Source of the DNA: Formicarius rufipectus
Lineage: Eukaryota > Chordata > Aves > Passeriformes > Formicariidae
Assembly (NCBI GenBank): GCA_013399695.1
Contig: VXAU01001099.1
Location: 3,086,525 to 3,150,524, forward strand
Reading direction: 5' to 3'
DNA length: 64,000 nt
The notes beneath the pieces were generated by a model that saw only the letters and a program-made list of their open reading frames with translations, had not been told where the DNA came from and ran no database searches. Every line of letters starts with the position of its first letter. Position 1 is the first letter of the stretch. Position numbers and translations under genes: made by a program. Positions 25,405 to 38,570 of this stretch are shown here, piece after piece.

Positions 25405-26094
25405 ATTTCAATTTGCAGGGAGAAAGAAGAGAGGAAAAAAGACATGCAGGAGAAATTTCTGCTGAGGGCACTGTTGGCATGCCATGATTTGCAATGCAGG
25501 GACAAAGGGCCTTTAATGGTGTTTCACTACAACAGTACAGTGGAGCAAGCAGAGCCAGAATTTGCTCCAACACCCCCTGAAAAGTTCCTTCACCAGAGCC
25601 ACATGCCAAACCCAGAGCTTCTTTCTCAGCTTGAGGATCAGAGAAAACAATGTCCCAGCTCTCATCTGCTTCTGTATTTGATGCTACTTATCACTTTGAT
25701 GGACTGTGTTACAATTAAAAAGCCAGGAAGGGGTTGCCAGCCTGGGGAATGTTTTTCCTTTAGGATGCAAAAGAAGGAAGGTCTCAGATGCAAAACACTT
25801 TTGAAGCACATACTTGGAAGTGTGAGCTGCATCATCCCTGAGAGACAGAGCTGGGCCACCCACAGGCACCAAAGAGCCTTCAGAGAAAAGAGGAAACCTC
25901 ACCTGCTCTTTCTACCACTGCTGAGAAAGTGGGAAACAGAGGTGAATTATTTGAAAGGCCTTCCTTTCAAATGTGCACCCATTTCTGAAGAGCCTGGCAG
26001 GCTTCTTCCAGCCTCCCAAGAAAGCATTTCCAGCACACCCTGTCCCAAGACCCTCTGTGTCCCACACATACACACTGAAATCCCATCAAGGTAA
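25405..26094 (+). other. Open frame of 230 codons, product unrecognised
   Basis: The frame is open from 25405, with the first ATG at 25444 giving 216 residues, and closes with TAA at 26092-26094. The predicted product is rich in K, L, P and S and has one hydrophobic stretch (about residues 72-87). It shows no domain, signal peptide or family that I know. An acceptor-like TTTCAATTTGCAG ends at 25418, and a donor-like CAAG/GTAAAC lies at 26087-26096, so the open region could be read as one internal exon. There is no Kozak context of note and no CpG promoter. Under a simple base-composition model an open frame this long is uncommon in 64 kb but not impossible. I consider it more likely fortuitous or part of a non-coding transcript than a real protein. 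Confidence 0.2.
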
Positions 26095-28059
26095 ACAAGT
26101 GATAAGACTTCAGGATTAGGTCTACTGACCTCAGAAGGAATTTTGCTCAAACAAGAATTAAGCCTGGAAGGATTTTGTCCCTACTGAGAGGCTTCTGAAG
26201 GTTTCCCACATAAGAGTTTCAGGAAAATGACTTGTGGAATTTACATCCTGCTTTGCTCCCTCAGACACTTTGGCAGCTTATCCTGGAGGGCACTGGAGCT
26301 GGCACCCAGACAAGCCCTCAGCTCACAGCCTAACAAATTATTGATTCTCTCCTCACTTTGAAGCAAGGCAACAACAAAATCCTGAATGCACTGCATCCTT
26401 CAATATCTCTCTTTGGAGAAATATCCATCTGTAACGCCGGCAGTAAGGGATGCATTTCCATCTCTCAGGCCATCTCAGGTGGATGAAGCACTGTGCTTAT
26501 GTATTTTGTTCTCTATGAACATGTGAGATTTTTGCACAGAGCAACTTTAAAAGTCACTCAGACACAGTGATACACATGTACAAGTGTTGAGTTCACATAT
26601 AAAAAATTGATTGAATTTGGAATGAAGAAGGTGTCCAACTGAAAATGGGGTTAAGAGCTTGTTTTCCCCAGTATTACATTATTAAGAGGCAAAACAGAGT
26701 TTTCCATGTGTCATGCACTTAATGAGCTCCAGATTGAGGATGCAAAAAGATCTTGACATCGGCTTGAAGAAACAAAATGTTCAAAATTATCTCAACAAAC
26801 TGAGGTGCTCCATCATAAATGGCACAACACTACATAAGTATCAGTATTGTGAAATTCCCGTGGTCCTTCTGCAACTCAAAGCAATGTGCCCCACACTTTC
26901 TTGTTTTCCTCCTGCCCTCTTCACTGCCATTCACTACAGATGTAGGTTCTCCCTTGGCCCACTGCTCTGCAAGGGCTGAGCCTTCTGCTGCTGATGGTAT
27001 CCCAACTCTGCAGTCCCCAAATGCTGAAATCAGCATGCAGCCACCAAAAAGTGCTGGAAACTCATCACTGGTTTCATGGCAAGAGCAGCCTGAAGAGTGA
27101 CATCTATTACTGAGTGTAGTCATGGGAGCGGTTTCCCTTGTGCCAAGGGATAGAAATGAGGCCATTTGAGAGAGTCCATGACAGAATGCCTCGTTGGGGT
27201 ATATAGGACAGACCAGGAACTGAACACAAGAGTTGCAGCTCACAGTCATTCGATACATCTCGTATGCAATGCCTCCCACTGCCTTGAACCATTTCACATT
27301 AGGACTAGAAGGGGTCCCTTGGGAAAATTCTGCCTGTTCCCAATTTAGAACACAGATAAATCCAGAAACTCATTTATTCTGCATCAAAATGCTTCCTCTG
27401 CACTTGAAATCAATACGGTCTTCATGCAAATTTTTACTACTGCACGGATTCTAAACATTCATTCAGTCGACACACCTAAATAGCTCAGCAAATGATATTA
27501 TGGCTTTATCGGGTCAATGATCTACAATTTTATATCTCCCTAAACACGTATTTATAAACAGTACTACAAACATTGTTAAGCTTATTGTGTGAAGCTCTTA
27601 TACCATTTCTAAGTGTAATTTTTGCAAATGTTAATTTTATCAGAAACATTAAACAGCAAAAATTTACTTTTTGCTCCAGCCACTTCTTTTCTGAGTACGA
27701 CTGATGCAACAGAGGTTTCAAATGTGCAAAATATTCTGTACCACAAATACTTTTCATTGTCCCTGTGAATTGCAGTATGTCCCAATTTCAAGAGTCTGCT
27801 TTGCTTTAGATAACATTGCCAAGTTACTATAAAAAACTCTCAGCGATGGACTGTTTGCATCCCAGGCCCATAATAAGGTATCCTGGTGACACTGAAACAT
27901 CAAGATGTAAACAATAAAGACACAGAAGGATGTTGACCCAAGTGGCCAAGTCTAAAAAACTGCAATTCCACAGCAAAGTGGTATTTAGACCATTGGATAC
28001 ATTACTGGTATAGGTGCTTGCAGAGTTAGGTGCCAATTTTAACATTTCTCAGATGAATT

Positions 28060-28400
28060 CACAAACTGAGTTCATATGTTGGGCTCACGGCAGAATAGAC
28101 ACCTCAACGGATGCAGATTCCTATACACTGAAGAGGCTGGAATAATCACTCCTAGCCCCAAGGCAGAGAAATAGGAGAACATTTGTTTTCAATATTTAAA
28201 TCGACTAATGCTGCAGGATACCTCGTCATTAATACAAACATACACAATAACAGGCAGAGGAGAGCACTGAGACAGACGTCTACCCTGTTGGATGGGTTTT
28301 CAGGCTTAAAATACACCGGATAGAAATCAAATACCAGCCACCATTAGCTGCAGCAACATTTTTTCGGTGATGGACTGATAGCAAGACAAGGCAGATCATG
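28060..28400. promoter_or_regulatory. Candidate conserved non-coding block
   Basis: The block carries more CpG than its surroundings (ATCGACTAATGC, CCTCGTCATTAATAC, CACCGGATAG, TTTCGGTGATGG). CpG retained in AT-rich DNA hints at selection or low methylation. TAAT cores sit beside them, and CCACCATTAGCTGCAGCAAC follows. A second dense part lies at 28680-28745 (CCAGGCTATTAATAGAGCAG, CAATCATTGTTACTTGG, the latter containing an ATTGTT SOX core). No repeat matches. Confidence 0.3.
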
Positions 28401-31400
28401 TGCATCTTTTATTGAACTAATATATAAGCTCTAACACATGAGCCTTCAGGCCAAAGAAGTCTTCAGGCAGCTGGCAGTAGAAAAAAAACATTTCTGTCCC
28501 GAAAGCAACTCACTGTTCTGAGCCAACACAAAGCCTCCACCTCTGTCGATTTTATCTCGAGCAGCTGAAAATATTTTTTGCAGCCTATTTGTGACAGTCA
28601 CAATGACAACCTGCACAAGCCCAGCAGGCCTGGCAGAAAAGTCCTTACCGCTTAAGTGCTCTGTTTGCTTTTTGCACTGTCTCTGTCCATCCAGGCTATT
28701 AATAGAGCAGTCACTGTGACACTCACAGCCCAATCATTGTTACTTGGCAAGTTCTGCAAGAAGTACAGTCACAAATCGAGCAATTCTCTGTGAAAACACA
28801 CAAATACTTTCACTACCTGTCACTAGTACTTGGGTGTCCCTGTAACTGTTCATTGCAAATCTCTCGTGATTACAGCGAAACATAAGGAAGGAAAAGTACT
28901 GCTGTCAAGGTGTTTCTCAGAGATGGGGTGATTTGGCTGGGAGTGAGTCCCACGAATCTTTCAAAAATGTTTCCATACAAATGCAAGGGCCACTTAACAG
29001 TGACTTGAAAAAGGTGTTTCCAAACTGAAAGCCTGAAGGGGTGCTGGCTGAGTTAAAAAGCTGGACTCTGAAATTACGGATTGCAGTAACTCAGACCCTG
29101 CATAGAAAATCATAGAATCCTAAAAGAACTGCAAATTTATTGTTGTTCACGTCATACAGTGAAATGTGTCAAGCACAGAGCAATCTGGCCACCAGGATCA
29201 GAAACATAACTGTGATCTCTTGCATTTGCAAAACACCTTCTGCAGAAGACCATGGGCTGCATTTTTTCAGTCTCTGGAAGCACAAGAGTACCAAAAAATG
29301 GTGTTCAGCAGCAGTAAGGCTTAAGTGGTCAGAAAATCTTTGGAAGAATTTTTTTTTTAACCAAAACAACTTGGGAAATCCTATCAGTACTGCTAAAATT
29401 GTGTGTAAAAGGCAAAAAAGGAAGAAAATGGGAAATGTTCTGAAAATGGGAAAATGAGACATAGAAAAATTTGAGAAGTATAGAATATTCTGAAAAAAGG
29501 GTTTGCTTCAGCATGTTTTGTATTATGCAACTGAAGATGAGCATTTCTTAAAACAAAATACTTCTGTGAACCCCATACAAAGCTCCCTCTCTCGCCAGAA
29601 TTTCCTTTCCAGTTTTGAAGTTTTCTGGTTTCAATCCTATTCAAAATAAGTGAAAACATTAGAATCCTACATAAAACACAGCTTTTGTCCATACCACAGC
29701 TCACCCCTAAAACGTCATTCTTCTTTGTAGGGACAACATATCTGAGCAGTTCACAAAACGCCCCCAAACCTCTGTTCTTTGCCTCTTGGTATTGTTAGGC
29801 ATCTAAATATTTTTTAAAATATAAACTCAGCTGGTTGGGAAGACATGAAGCCACGTAGCCCTAAAGCATACACCAAACTGCATTTGCAGACAAGTCAGTT
29901 AGAACCATAAGGCTATGAATAATCTGATCCCAACTCTCTCGACAAACAGGAAAAATAATGAAGGTAAAGAGGAGAGGGGAGGAATTCAAACAAGCAGCAT
30001 ACCTATGATAACGACAGTGCCGGAGCATCACTGTAGTAAAGCCAGGCTGTGGCAGGTGATAACATTCTTTCCCCAGAGGAACCTTTAGGTTTATGACAAA
30101 TCAGGGATGATGCTCAACAGCTATTTGATGAGCTCCGAAACAGCTGCTGAGGTCTGCATGCCACTGCAACACAGCTGGAAACGCACAGTGCCGCAGCATT
30201 AACTGGATAATAACTCAGGGCTTGCAAAGCACTATCACTAACTTTTCCTGAGGAGTTATTTGTGTCCATAGTCAGCTGTGAAACTGTTTAGGAAATATGT
30301 TCTTTGAAAAGAAGGATTTATCTGCAAAGGAAGTCACTGTTGTTAATAAAGTTGTCTGGTCTGAAAGCCTCAACAAGCCAGACTCAAACCCAAGCTGCAG
30401 TCTTAAGGCAATTAAATGTTTTCCCAGTGATGGAAATTTAAGGAGTTTTTCAAAGAAAGAAAAAGTGGCAAATAAAGGAATTGGTGGAACTTTGTCTATG
30501 GAAAAGAAGATGTGCTGGGGGAGCAGAAGTACTACCATGTGCCCATCACAGTAGGATGATCAGAGATGAAAAATTTTACATCCCTGGAGAGCCATTTTTG
30601 ACTTGGAAAAAAATTCTAATAGCGCAATCACTTACATCTTGATTGTAAGACATCATCTGCTCTGAAAAAGGCTGGCACCAGCTTCCCCAGTGAGCAGAAC
30701 CCAGGGAAAAAATTGTGGCACAGGCACTTCCAGTTCCCACAGTCCTGCCAGAGAAAAGCTGTATCAACTTCACTGAGAAAGAAATACTAAACATCAGGCT
30801 GTGTGCAGCCACCCTACAGGGAAAACAAGGGACAGAACCAAACTTGTTGCTTCCCTTTACTCTGTCCTGGTGAAATGAGTCAGCATAGGAGGAAATATTG
30901 CATTCAACACAGTGAGGGATTAGACTCTACTCCATCTTTCATAGGGACTGGTCAGGCCAACCTAGCTCTACTAGTTTGGCTTTTTTGTGCAATCCCTGGC
31001 ACACCTCTCAGCCAGACGATCTCTCCTCTCATTGAATGACTGCTCTGGCCAGTTATGGGAGCATCTCTCAGCTGGTGGTGGAACAGCACTGCAGTTGTCA
31101 CCATTTCTGGAACCAGGATAATCTGCAGCTGCTGTGCTCTTGGTAAGCCCATGAATCACTGCTCACAAAGAGGGGACAAGGGAGGGCATGGCAGGTGAGG
31201 ATGATCTGCAGAATGAAGGCGGGGGGAAAATTCCTTTCTTTACTTAAATACATAGAGATCAGCTCTTAGTCCAGACTTAGACATTCACATGTTGCCACAC
31301 TGACCAGTCTTTTCCTATCCCACACAGGCCAAAGGCATCTGCCTCAAAGAATGTAAATTAAGTAACAATCATTGCCTTCTCCTTCATTATACGATTGCCT

Positions 31401-34400
31401 AGAGCATGAAAAGGGCAGAGGAGGGGGGAAACAGAATCTTCCTGATTTACAGCGAATGCCATTTGTATTTTTCACTGGCTGCCTGAGGGAGAGGAAATCC
31501 ACAGAATGAATATGGGGGGTCTTTATCATCACCAAAGGAACAGAAGCGCAACAAAAGAGCAGATGGGAGAGGATGGAAAGAGGAAAATATTTCAGAGAAG
31601 TGACTTTACAGCTGTTGTTTCTTCAGCATTTCTCACAGGTTGACACTGAGAAGTATGTTGAGGAAGGAGACGGTTTTCTACAGACTACAGCAAAAGCTGT
31701 GGTACTCTTCCAGAGGTTTTTACTACTGTAAAGCTGAGTCCTAGGCACTACTCTGTAACAGCCTTTTAGGCATGACAAAGTGAGACTCTCCTTGGAGCAG
31801 CACTGGTTTGACTAACATTAGGAGAAAAGGACTAATTTTAATGGATCTCAGCATGTTTGACATGCCTTGTCTTTTACTGAGGGTAAGGACAGAGCCTACA
31901 CAGACCACAAAGAAAGAGGCAGAGCATCTGCTACAGACTCCTGTTCATGTAGCTGTATCAGTGAACAACTGCAAGGAGCTTATTGGTGTAGAAGCCCCCC
32001 AACCGGAGCTACAATGCTGAGAAAAGCTGCATTCCCCATATTCCTTGGACAACCTGATAATCACTGCACAGAGTAGAAACTCCTCCTACCCTCCTCACAT
32101 AACAACCCAGATATGCCACACTGAGCTTACATAGAGAAGATGGAAATCAAGAACAAAACAACATCCAGCCTGGTTGGACTGTCTCCCCAAGAGGTTGCAG
32201 TGGTAATCAGCCCTTTTATTCCCTGGCACGTGATGACCAATCAGGAGAAACCACAATTTTGAATGTTCAATTTTATCCCAAATCTCGCCCTGGCCAGTCA
32301 TTTCTTTAAAGCACTAGTTTCTATAGTTACACAAAAATCAGTACTGTTCCTGGTTCCTATGAAAAGGAGACCAGACATGCAGTATGACTTGCCTCTTCTT
32401 CCTAATAACTTGGGAACTCATGGACCAGCTTTAATCCAGACCAAAGACTGGAGGTTTCTAGGATAAGTAACTTCATGAACACAAGATCTGGAGAGGACAT
32501 TAGATCCAACAGCTCCAGGAAAGGCTGAAATGTGAACTGAGACTGGGAGTAGACACAGCTCTGCCTAGTCTACCAAAAGCAGAGTCCTAAAGAAATAAAA
32601 AGCAAATCAGCCAAAATAATTACAGATAAACTCCCTTTCCCTAACATAAGGTTTAAAAATCATTTGTTTCTAAGGACCATTACATTAATAATCACAGAAA
32701 CCAATGATTTTCCCAAAAGTTATTTTACTTCCCATCATTAATTTGGCTTCTTTGAACTGTGGAAAAAAAAATCTGGATAGGAATGTCAAACTGCACTGTG
32801 TCCTACATGTGCCAAATAAAGATGATGCTATTGAAAGGCACTACAGCACCCTGTGTTTGCTCACTAAATTTGCCCTGGGGACAAATCCATCCCATACTGT
32901 TGGGATTTAGTCAGAATGATCACTGCAGTGATAAACATGTAATTTCTGGTACTGCACTACCTGTTGTGGTTTAAGATGCAGGTATTTCAGGCTTCCTGAG
33001 CACATGTACCATTCAGGTCCCATTTCTGCTGTTACTGATAGAGGGGCATCCACAGAGAAACAGAGCTCTGAAAATATCTCCATGCAGACAGGACCAGTGA
33101 GGCCTCCTCCTCATGGTGATTTACTTCACTGCAGCAATGAAAATTCCTCTCTGGAACCAAGTGCCTGACTGCAAACTTACCACAGCTCCAGGGCTAGCAG
33201 AGTTAAAAGGTCACAGCATTTATTTGTTGCTCTTCCAAGATCACTTTCCCATGAACTTGATGGATTCTCAAATGCCTTCTATTGCACAGAGGACTGTGAT
33301 TAATCTCAGTCTTGGTTCAGTTTGAGACTAGCAGTGTTTTCTTCAAAAAGTTCTGTGTTAAATTTACTCCTTGGATTCTTAGCAATTTTAAAACTGAACA
33401 ATTAGTTTTAAACTAAAATACATAAAGGTCTTCCTTTTCTAGGCAACTATAATGACTACAGAAAATACATTGCTCTAATTCTTAATGCAATTCTTTGTTC
33501 AGCAGAGGAAGAATTTCACACTCAGGATCTTCAGCCACTCTCTTTTTACTCTTCTCTGTGTTAAGAGAGGTCTGTTCTGGTCCCAGCCCTGCTATCCACC
33601 TTGTGTGCTGTTGCATGTAAAACTCAAATTTTGTATGTGTTTTCTCAGCTAATAAAAGTGCTTTTCTCTGTCTCTGAAGTATGGTATTACTTAATTTTTA
33701 TGTAATATAATAGAACATGATTTTATATGATCTCTCATAACTTTCTCTTCTTTATAAAGCTGCAGTTCCCGGAGCCATGTAGTTACACAAAATTCTCATT
33801 ACACCAAATTTAAAAAAAAAAAAATAAAAGTCAGCTTTTAATGCTCAGGGTAAGAAAGAGGAGATTGCAAGGGTGAACACTATAGGTTCAAAAACCAGAC
33901 AAGCAAATCATGTTACAGCAGTTAAAGACATCACCATCCCCAGATGTCTGCCTCAACTGCTTGCCAGAGGTTTCTACTGCTTGAAGCAATGGGCAGAGCC
34001 GAACATGTGCCTGCACTTACAGCTTTGACAGCGAGCTCAGAGTGTGGCCATCAGCCTCACTGGTTTGAGCTAAAGGGTGGTTTTTGCACAGGAGCTGAAG
34101 GCAGCACTGGCTTATCTGCCCCTCTGCCTATTCTGCTGTGGAACAAGGGCCCTGACACACAGGGCAGGGCAGTATAGACAGTGGGGACACATCTCTGGCC
34201 CCAGGTTCATCAGCCCTTGTTTTGTACCCCAGCATTTCAAGCAAGCTAATTTGGAAGCAGCAATGTTAATGTTGCCATAGGATCCAGGTCAGGTGTGCCT
34301 CCCTGCCTAGTCCCTCCTGCAACTCCAGCTCTCTAATGTCCCCTGTAATCCCACCCTGGCCTTGCAACAACCCTCTTCCAAGCCTCTTGACATCCCCTCA

Positions 34401-34954
34401 TCACAAACTCTCTCCCACATCCCCAGCCAGGACCCTGGCTTTCCCCCCACATGCCCTTGCATGCTGAGCTGACAGCCCAGCCAGCAGTCAGCCACTGTGG
34501 CACTGAGGCCACTGCTTCTCCAGGGAGGCACTGATTTGGCTCTCTGTCCTCCACCCATCTATAGTATTTTCATTTGTCAGTCACAGTAATGCTTTTTGCC
34601 CCTTTTCCTGGGAATATCCATGCATTGGGAACCCTCATCAGCAGTGATGAAGTGATCCAATTGCTCTGCAAAAGGAGCATGGGGATACAGATGTTGGCTA
34701 CACAGAACTGAGCCACAGTTTAAAGTCATGACCTTTGGGGTTTACTCCCCCCAAATACAACACTTAATCCTGAGATTGCCTTTCCACCCCAAACACTCAG
34801 CAAAATTAATAAGGCATGAGGTCTTATATGCTAAAATGGGCATGCTCCCAGTGGGAAAACAGCCGTCCCAGAAGTCTCAAGCCTGGCAGGAAACCGGCTT
34901 TCCAAGAGCCTGGAGTTATGTGGAACAAGCTAAATGATGCTACTCAGCAACAGT

Positions 34955-35080
34955 TTCCCAGAGAAATACAGTAAGGGCCATGACAAGGCCAACAAGGGCT
35001 AAAAATATGCCAGAGTCTAGCCCATGCTCTACATAATGTTTCATTTAATGTGCCGTAATTAAGGCTTTTTGTACACACAA
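34955..35080. promoter_or_regulatory. Candidate conserved non-coding block (weak)
   Basis: CTACATAATGTTTCATTTAA and GTGCCGTAATTAAGGC occur within 50 bases, followed by TTTTTGTACACAC. The CGTAATTAAG core matches a good homeodomain site. Nothing else marks it out. Confidence 0.22.
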
Positions 35081-35439
35081 AGCCATGTACGAAGTGCAAC
35101 ACCATCACACAGTGGGAACAGAGATGCCTAAGAGACAAGGGGATAGTACAGAAGACAGATCAGAACCTCAGGGATAAAAGCAAATCAAGGGGAATGCCTC
35201 AGAAGGAAAAGTTCTGCTCCTAGGGTGATAGGAAGCTGGAGTAAAACTTCCTCTGTTTAACTGGATCCCAGAAATCTGGTGAGTGTGGCTGACTTCAACA
35301 TTTGAATTTCTCTCTGAGTTATGTCTACAAATTGTACTTATTTGAGACTGCAAAGCATCTGTTTAAAGCAGGCTCTAATTTGAGACATTTTTCCCTTTGA
35401 TAATATGACGGCATCAAATTCCAAAGTGCTAAAAACCAG

Positions 35440-35770
35440 ACAAAAATCAAGAGCTGAGATGCTGCAAGATGTGACATTTTTCATGTAACAGCAAGCCAGT
35501 CTGACACTCTCTCATGGATCCCAGCGTGCTGCTACTACGTGAAGCTCTAATGCCATTGATAATAAAGGATGGCAGTTATATTTCAGGAGCCAAAAATAAT
35601 AAAAAAAAACAACTTGAAGTGCCTTTGAAAAAACGTTATTGAAACCTCTCCTTATAGTCCTTGAATTCCCATCGGGTAGACACCGTACCCTTCACGTAAC
35701 CCCTGGCTGCTGATTAATGAAACTTGGCAAAGGGCAGCAAAACCAAGCCAAAGGCAGCACAAAATCCCAA
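35440..35770. promoter_or_regulatory. Candidate conserved non-coding block
   Basis: This complex, repeat-free stretch with scattered CpG contains CCCAGCGTGCTGCTACTACG, TAATGCCATTGATAATAAAG, AAAAAACGTTATTG, CCCATCGGGTAGACACCG, CCCTTCACGTAAC and GCTGCTGATTAATGAAAC. Repeated CpG survival next to TAAT cores is atypical for neutral DNA in this window. The function is inferred from texture only. Confidence 0.3.
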
Positions 35771-36301
35771 GTTTCTGCAAATCCCAAAGGTGAAAATGCA
35801 CAGACAACAACAGCACCCCCCAATCATTTCCTGACTTCACTTAGCCAGGAGTTTGAGATAAGAGTGCTCAAATAGGCTGTGCTTTTCCCTCTTCGTTCCT
35901 GACAATGACTCCACATTCAAAGCAATCACAGCCATCTCCTGTGTACAATTACTGGCCTTTTACAGTCTCACCCAGTCTAACTCCGCACCACGGACCACAG
36001 GTCTAGTCAGACACTACGTGCATTTGCAGCAAGTTTCCATGTAGATGCCTGAATCTCTGGCTCTTGTAGGAAATCTGCTGTCTGCAAAGACAAAGGCATG
36101 AAAACATTGGATAAATTCTCAGAGTAAGCTAAAACTGAGCTTTTTGGATCATTAGTGTTCATAGCACCTAATCATGCTACTGCTGGAATAACTAACCCTG
36201 TATGTTCTGCAGGTATTGGCCCGAGCTGTGAGGGCTGAACATTCAGAATTGCTGCATGTCTGTGTTCAGTCCACATCTCGTTTTTGTGCTTCATTTCATT
36301 T

Positions 36302-36317
36302 ATCATTAAATAATGAT
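36302..36317. promoter_or_regulatory. Inverted TAAT-type repeat (ATCATTA-AA-TAATGAT)
   Basis: Two perfect 7-base arms are separated by AA. The core ATTAAATAAT places two homeodomain half-sites back to back. Nearby, at 36322-36332, lies TTTTAATTAATCC, giving a third and fourth TAAT core within 30 bases. Paired-type homeodomain proteins bind dimeric TAAT sites, though their classical spacing and orientation (TAAT, 2-3 bases, ATTA) differ from this one. Confidence 0.3.
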
Positions 36318-38409
36318 GCTTTTTAATTAATCCACAGATAATCTGATAATCTATGCTCTGGGTTGCTCCCCAACCAAAACAGCATTCCTCCCAGGGTCCA
36401 GACAAGCCCTCTGCAGCAAGATTCAAAAGACAATATAGGACAAGCAGCAGTGTTTGGATTTCTAGTGTACAAACCAGCAGCTTGGGACCACTGGTGCACA
36501 GACAGGTCAGACCAACACACTGCAGCAACCATCAGAAATACCAAAGGTGACCTTAAGCAGGCTAGCCCAAGCCTGAAAAGAAAAAGGCTTGTTCAGCCAC
36601 AGCACTGCAACTCTCGAGACACCCCCAACACACCTTGTGCAGCAGAGAAGAGAGGCAAGCCATGGCAGGGAGGGAGCCAAGGGCAGAGCTACTCTGGCTT
36701 TGCTGCTGCACTGTGGCCATGTTTCCAGAGATACAAAGCCCAGGAAAAGCTATTTAGACAGGTTTACACACAGCCTGACAAGTCAGTGCTAAAAATGACC
36801 CTTACAGATTTCCCACCCTCTGCAAAGCCACCATGATTCAGATCTACACTGGAGTGCGAGAGTAAATGGTTTTCTGGCTACGTTGGAGCAATTAACTTTT
36901 ATGCTCTTTGGCTGTCTGTAGACAGAAATTCTTTCAAGTAGGAATCTTGGATGTAAGGAATTGATCTTTTTTCGTCAAATAAGAGACATTTCACAAAATG
37001 CATCCTATGTGTCATACATCATAATATGTACCATGTATCATCACAAATCCATGCTTCTCCCAAAGTTATACCCTTGTCCTACTGCTAAGTTTGTCAGCTG
37101 TCCATGCGTGGTGGCAATTTTTATTGCATGTGGTAGAGGGTAGATGGTGTACAAGCACTGAGGCAGCAGAAAAACCTGTTGAAGACATTCCAAGAGCATG
37201 CCTGGGGACGGTGATGCAAAAATCCCAATTCCAGTTCTGCTTTTGATTTCCTATGATCCTGGTTAAGCATCTGTGTGCCATCTTTCCTATCTTTGCAAGA
37301 CCCCAGTCCCCAGGGCTCTTGCGAAGATTAACTTCTGTAAGGCTCTTAGGAGAATTAAAATTAAGTAGTTCCTTGTGGTTGCATAGCTGTCCATGTGGAA
37401 GAGTCCTGGGCTTCTCATCAGAAATGCAACCAATTTCTTCTGTAGCATTGCAACCATGTTCCACAGGAAGGCCCCAAAATCTGTTTTTAAAAAGAAGAAT
37501 GGAAGGTTTCTGGGGCTAGTTTTTAGCCAGCAGTAGAATGCTGCTGCTGGGAGCTTGTGCTCTGCACAGCATTACAGGATAATTAAAAAATTCTCAAAAC
37601 TCCATTTTCCTGTATAAAAGAGTAAGAGTGGGAAAGATAAAAACAAAACTGGGATGACATAATACAAAGAGAAAATATCTGACAGGGACAATAAATGAAA
37701 TGCAAAGTGTGAATTATCTAGGGAAAACAGGGCAAGATGGGAAACAATGTCCCAGGTATGAAACCCAGAAAAATCCAGGAGGTAAGAAATCCTTAGATAT
37801 CAGTGAGTGAGCAGTAACTCCTCTGGGACTTCCGAAAGAATTAATTCAACAGTGAAGTGGAAAAGGTAATGAAGAAAGGGCTGGTGGGGCATTTACAGAC
37901 TGCTCAGAAAAGTAATCGTGGAAGTGCTAATGAAGCGCACATCACTAATCACCTCTGAGCAAGCCCCACTCTGTGCCAAGGTGCAGGATCTCAGAGTCTG
38001 ACCAGATGGGTTTGCTGACCATCCCAAGACAAGTCATGGGTGAAAACAAGAAAATTCAGAAGGGCTCAGGTGGCAAAAACTCAGTGGGTGGAGAAAAAGG
38101 GTTTGGGGCTGGTTAACGGGAAGATAAAAAGGGATGTGTATGCTGCTCGGAGAAGGTGATGAAATGCCAAGCCTCTTCTCTCCATGGAGCTATGTACTGT
38201 CCTTGCCACAACAGCTCCATGGTCTACCAGGCTAAAAAGTTGCAGCGCAGATCCAGGTGTCACATCTAGCACCCACATTTCTTGCTTGTCTCCGGCTCAG
38301 CACATGAGCATAGCAGGGTCGTGTAGTAACCCACAGACCAAACTCCAGGCAGCCAGATGTGGGGAAATGATCGCTGAGACAGCAGGATAACAATATATGG
38401 AACTGCTGG

Positions 38410-38570
38410 AATACCTGTGATTACCAAAGCACTTTGTAAGTATGAATGCAACATCTCTCTGTCACTAGGAGACAAATTAATATTTGTCCTCATTATACGG
38501 GAAGGAACTGAGTCACAGAAAGGTTACATGATTTGTTCCACACAGCCAAAGTGAACAGCAGAGCAAGGAA
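38410..38570 (-). repeat. MIR-type SINE
   Basis: The plus strand shows, in order, CAAAGCACTTTGTAAGTATG, CATCTCTCTGTCACTAGGAG, AATTAATATTTGTCC, TCATTATACGGGAAGGAACT, GAGTCACAGAAAGGTTACATG, ATTTGTTCCACACAGCCAAAG and GAACAGCAGAGC. These are the reverse complement of the complete MIR 3' half: 'GCTCTGCC..GCTGTGTGACC..GGGCAAGT', 'AACCTCTCTGTGACTCAGTTCC', 'TGTAAAATGAGGATAAT' and 'TACAAAGTGCTTTG'. The element lies on the minus strand. It is one of the clearest old SINE copies in the window. Confidence 0.85.

Larger units (their letters stand above)
26095..38409. other. Non-coding DNA, no gene recognised
   Basis: Twelve kilobases contain no recognisable exon. The longest frames (26830-27297 minus, 155 codons; 36363-36836 plus, 157 codons; 29393-29767 minus, 124 codons) have no family resemblance. 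A C/T-rich stretch with raised GC lies at 34290-34560. A poly(A)-signal-like TAATAAAAG with a pyrimidine/GT-rich downstream part is at about 33651-33680, but no transcript body is evident. An A13 tract is at 33812-33824. A bare ATAGAAAATCATAGAATCC at 29103-29121 looks like a CR1 tail but has no body. Confidence 0.6.

Noticed and set aside
29103..29121. CR1-like tail ATAGAAAATCATAGAATCC
   Set aside because: Only about 18 bases match the CR1 tail repeat and the adjoining sequence shows no CR1 body on either side.
33651..33680. Poly(A) signal TAATAAAAG with GT/pyrimidine-rich downstream as a gene 3' end
   Set aside because: AATAAA is common in AT-rich DNA, and no exon, retropseudogene or transcript body could be read upstream.
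34290..34560. C/T-rich, higher-GC stretch as a second CpG island or exon
   Set aside because: It has almost no CpG despite raised GC, and the minus-strand frames over it are unrecognised.
36363..36836. 157-codon plus-strand frame as a gene
   Set aside because: Mixed composition with no domain, overlapped by other frames on both strands, with no promoter or splice context.
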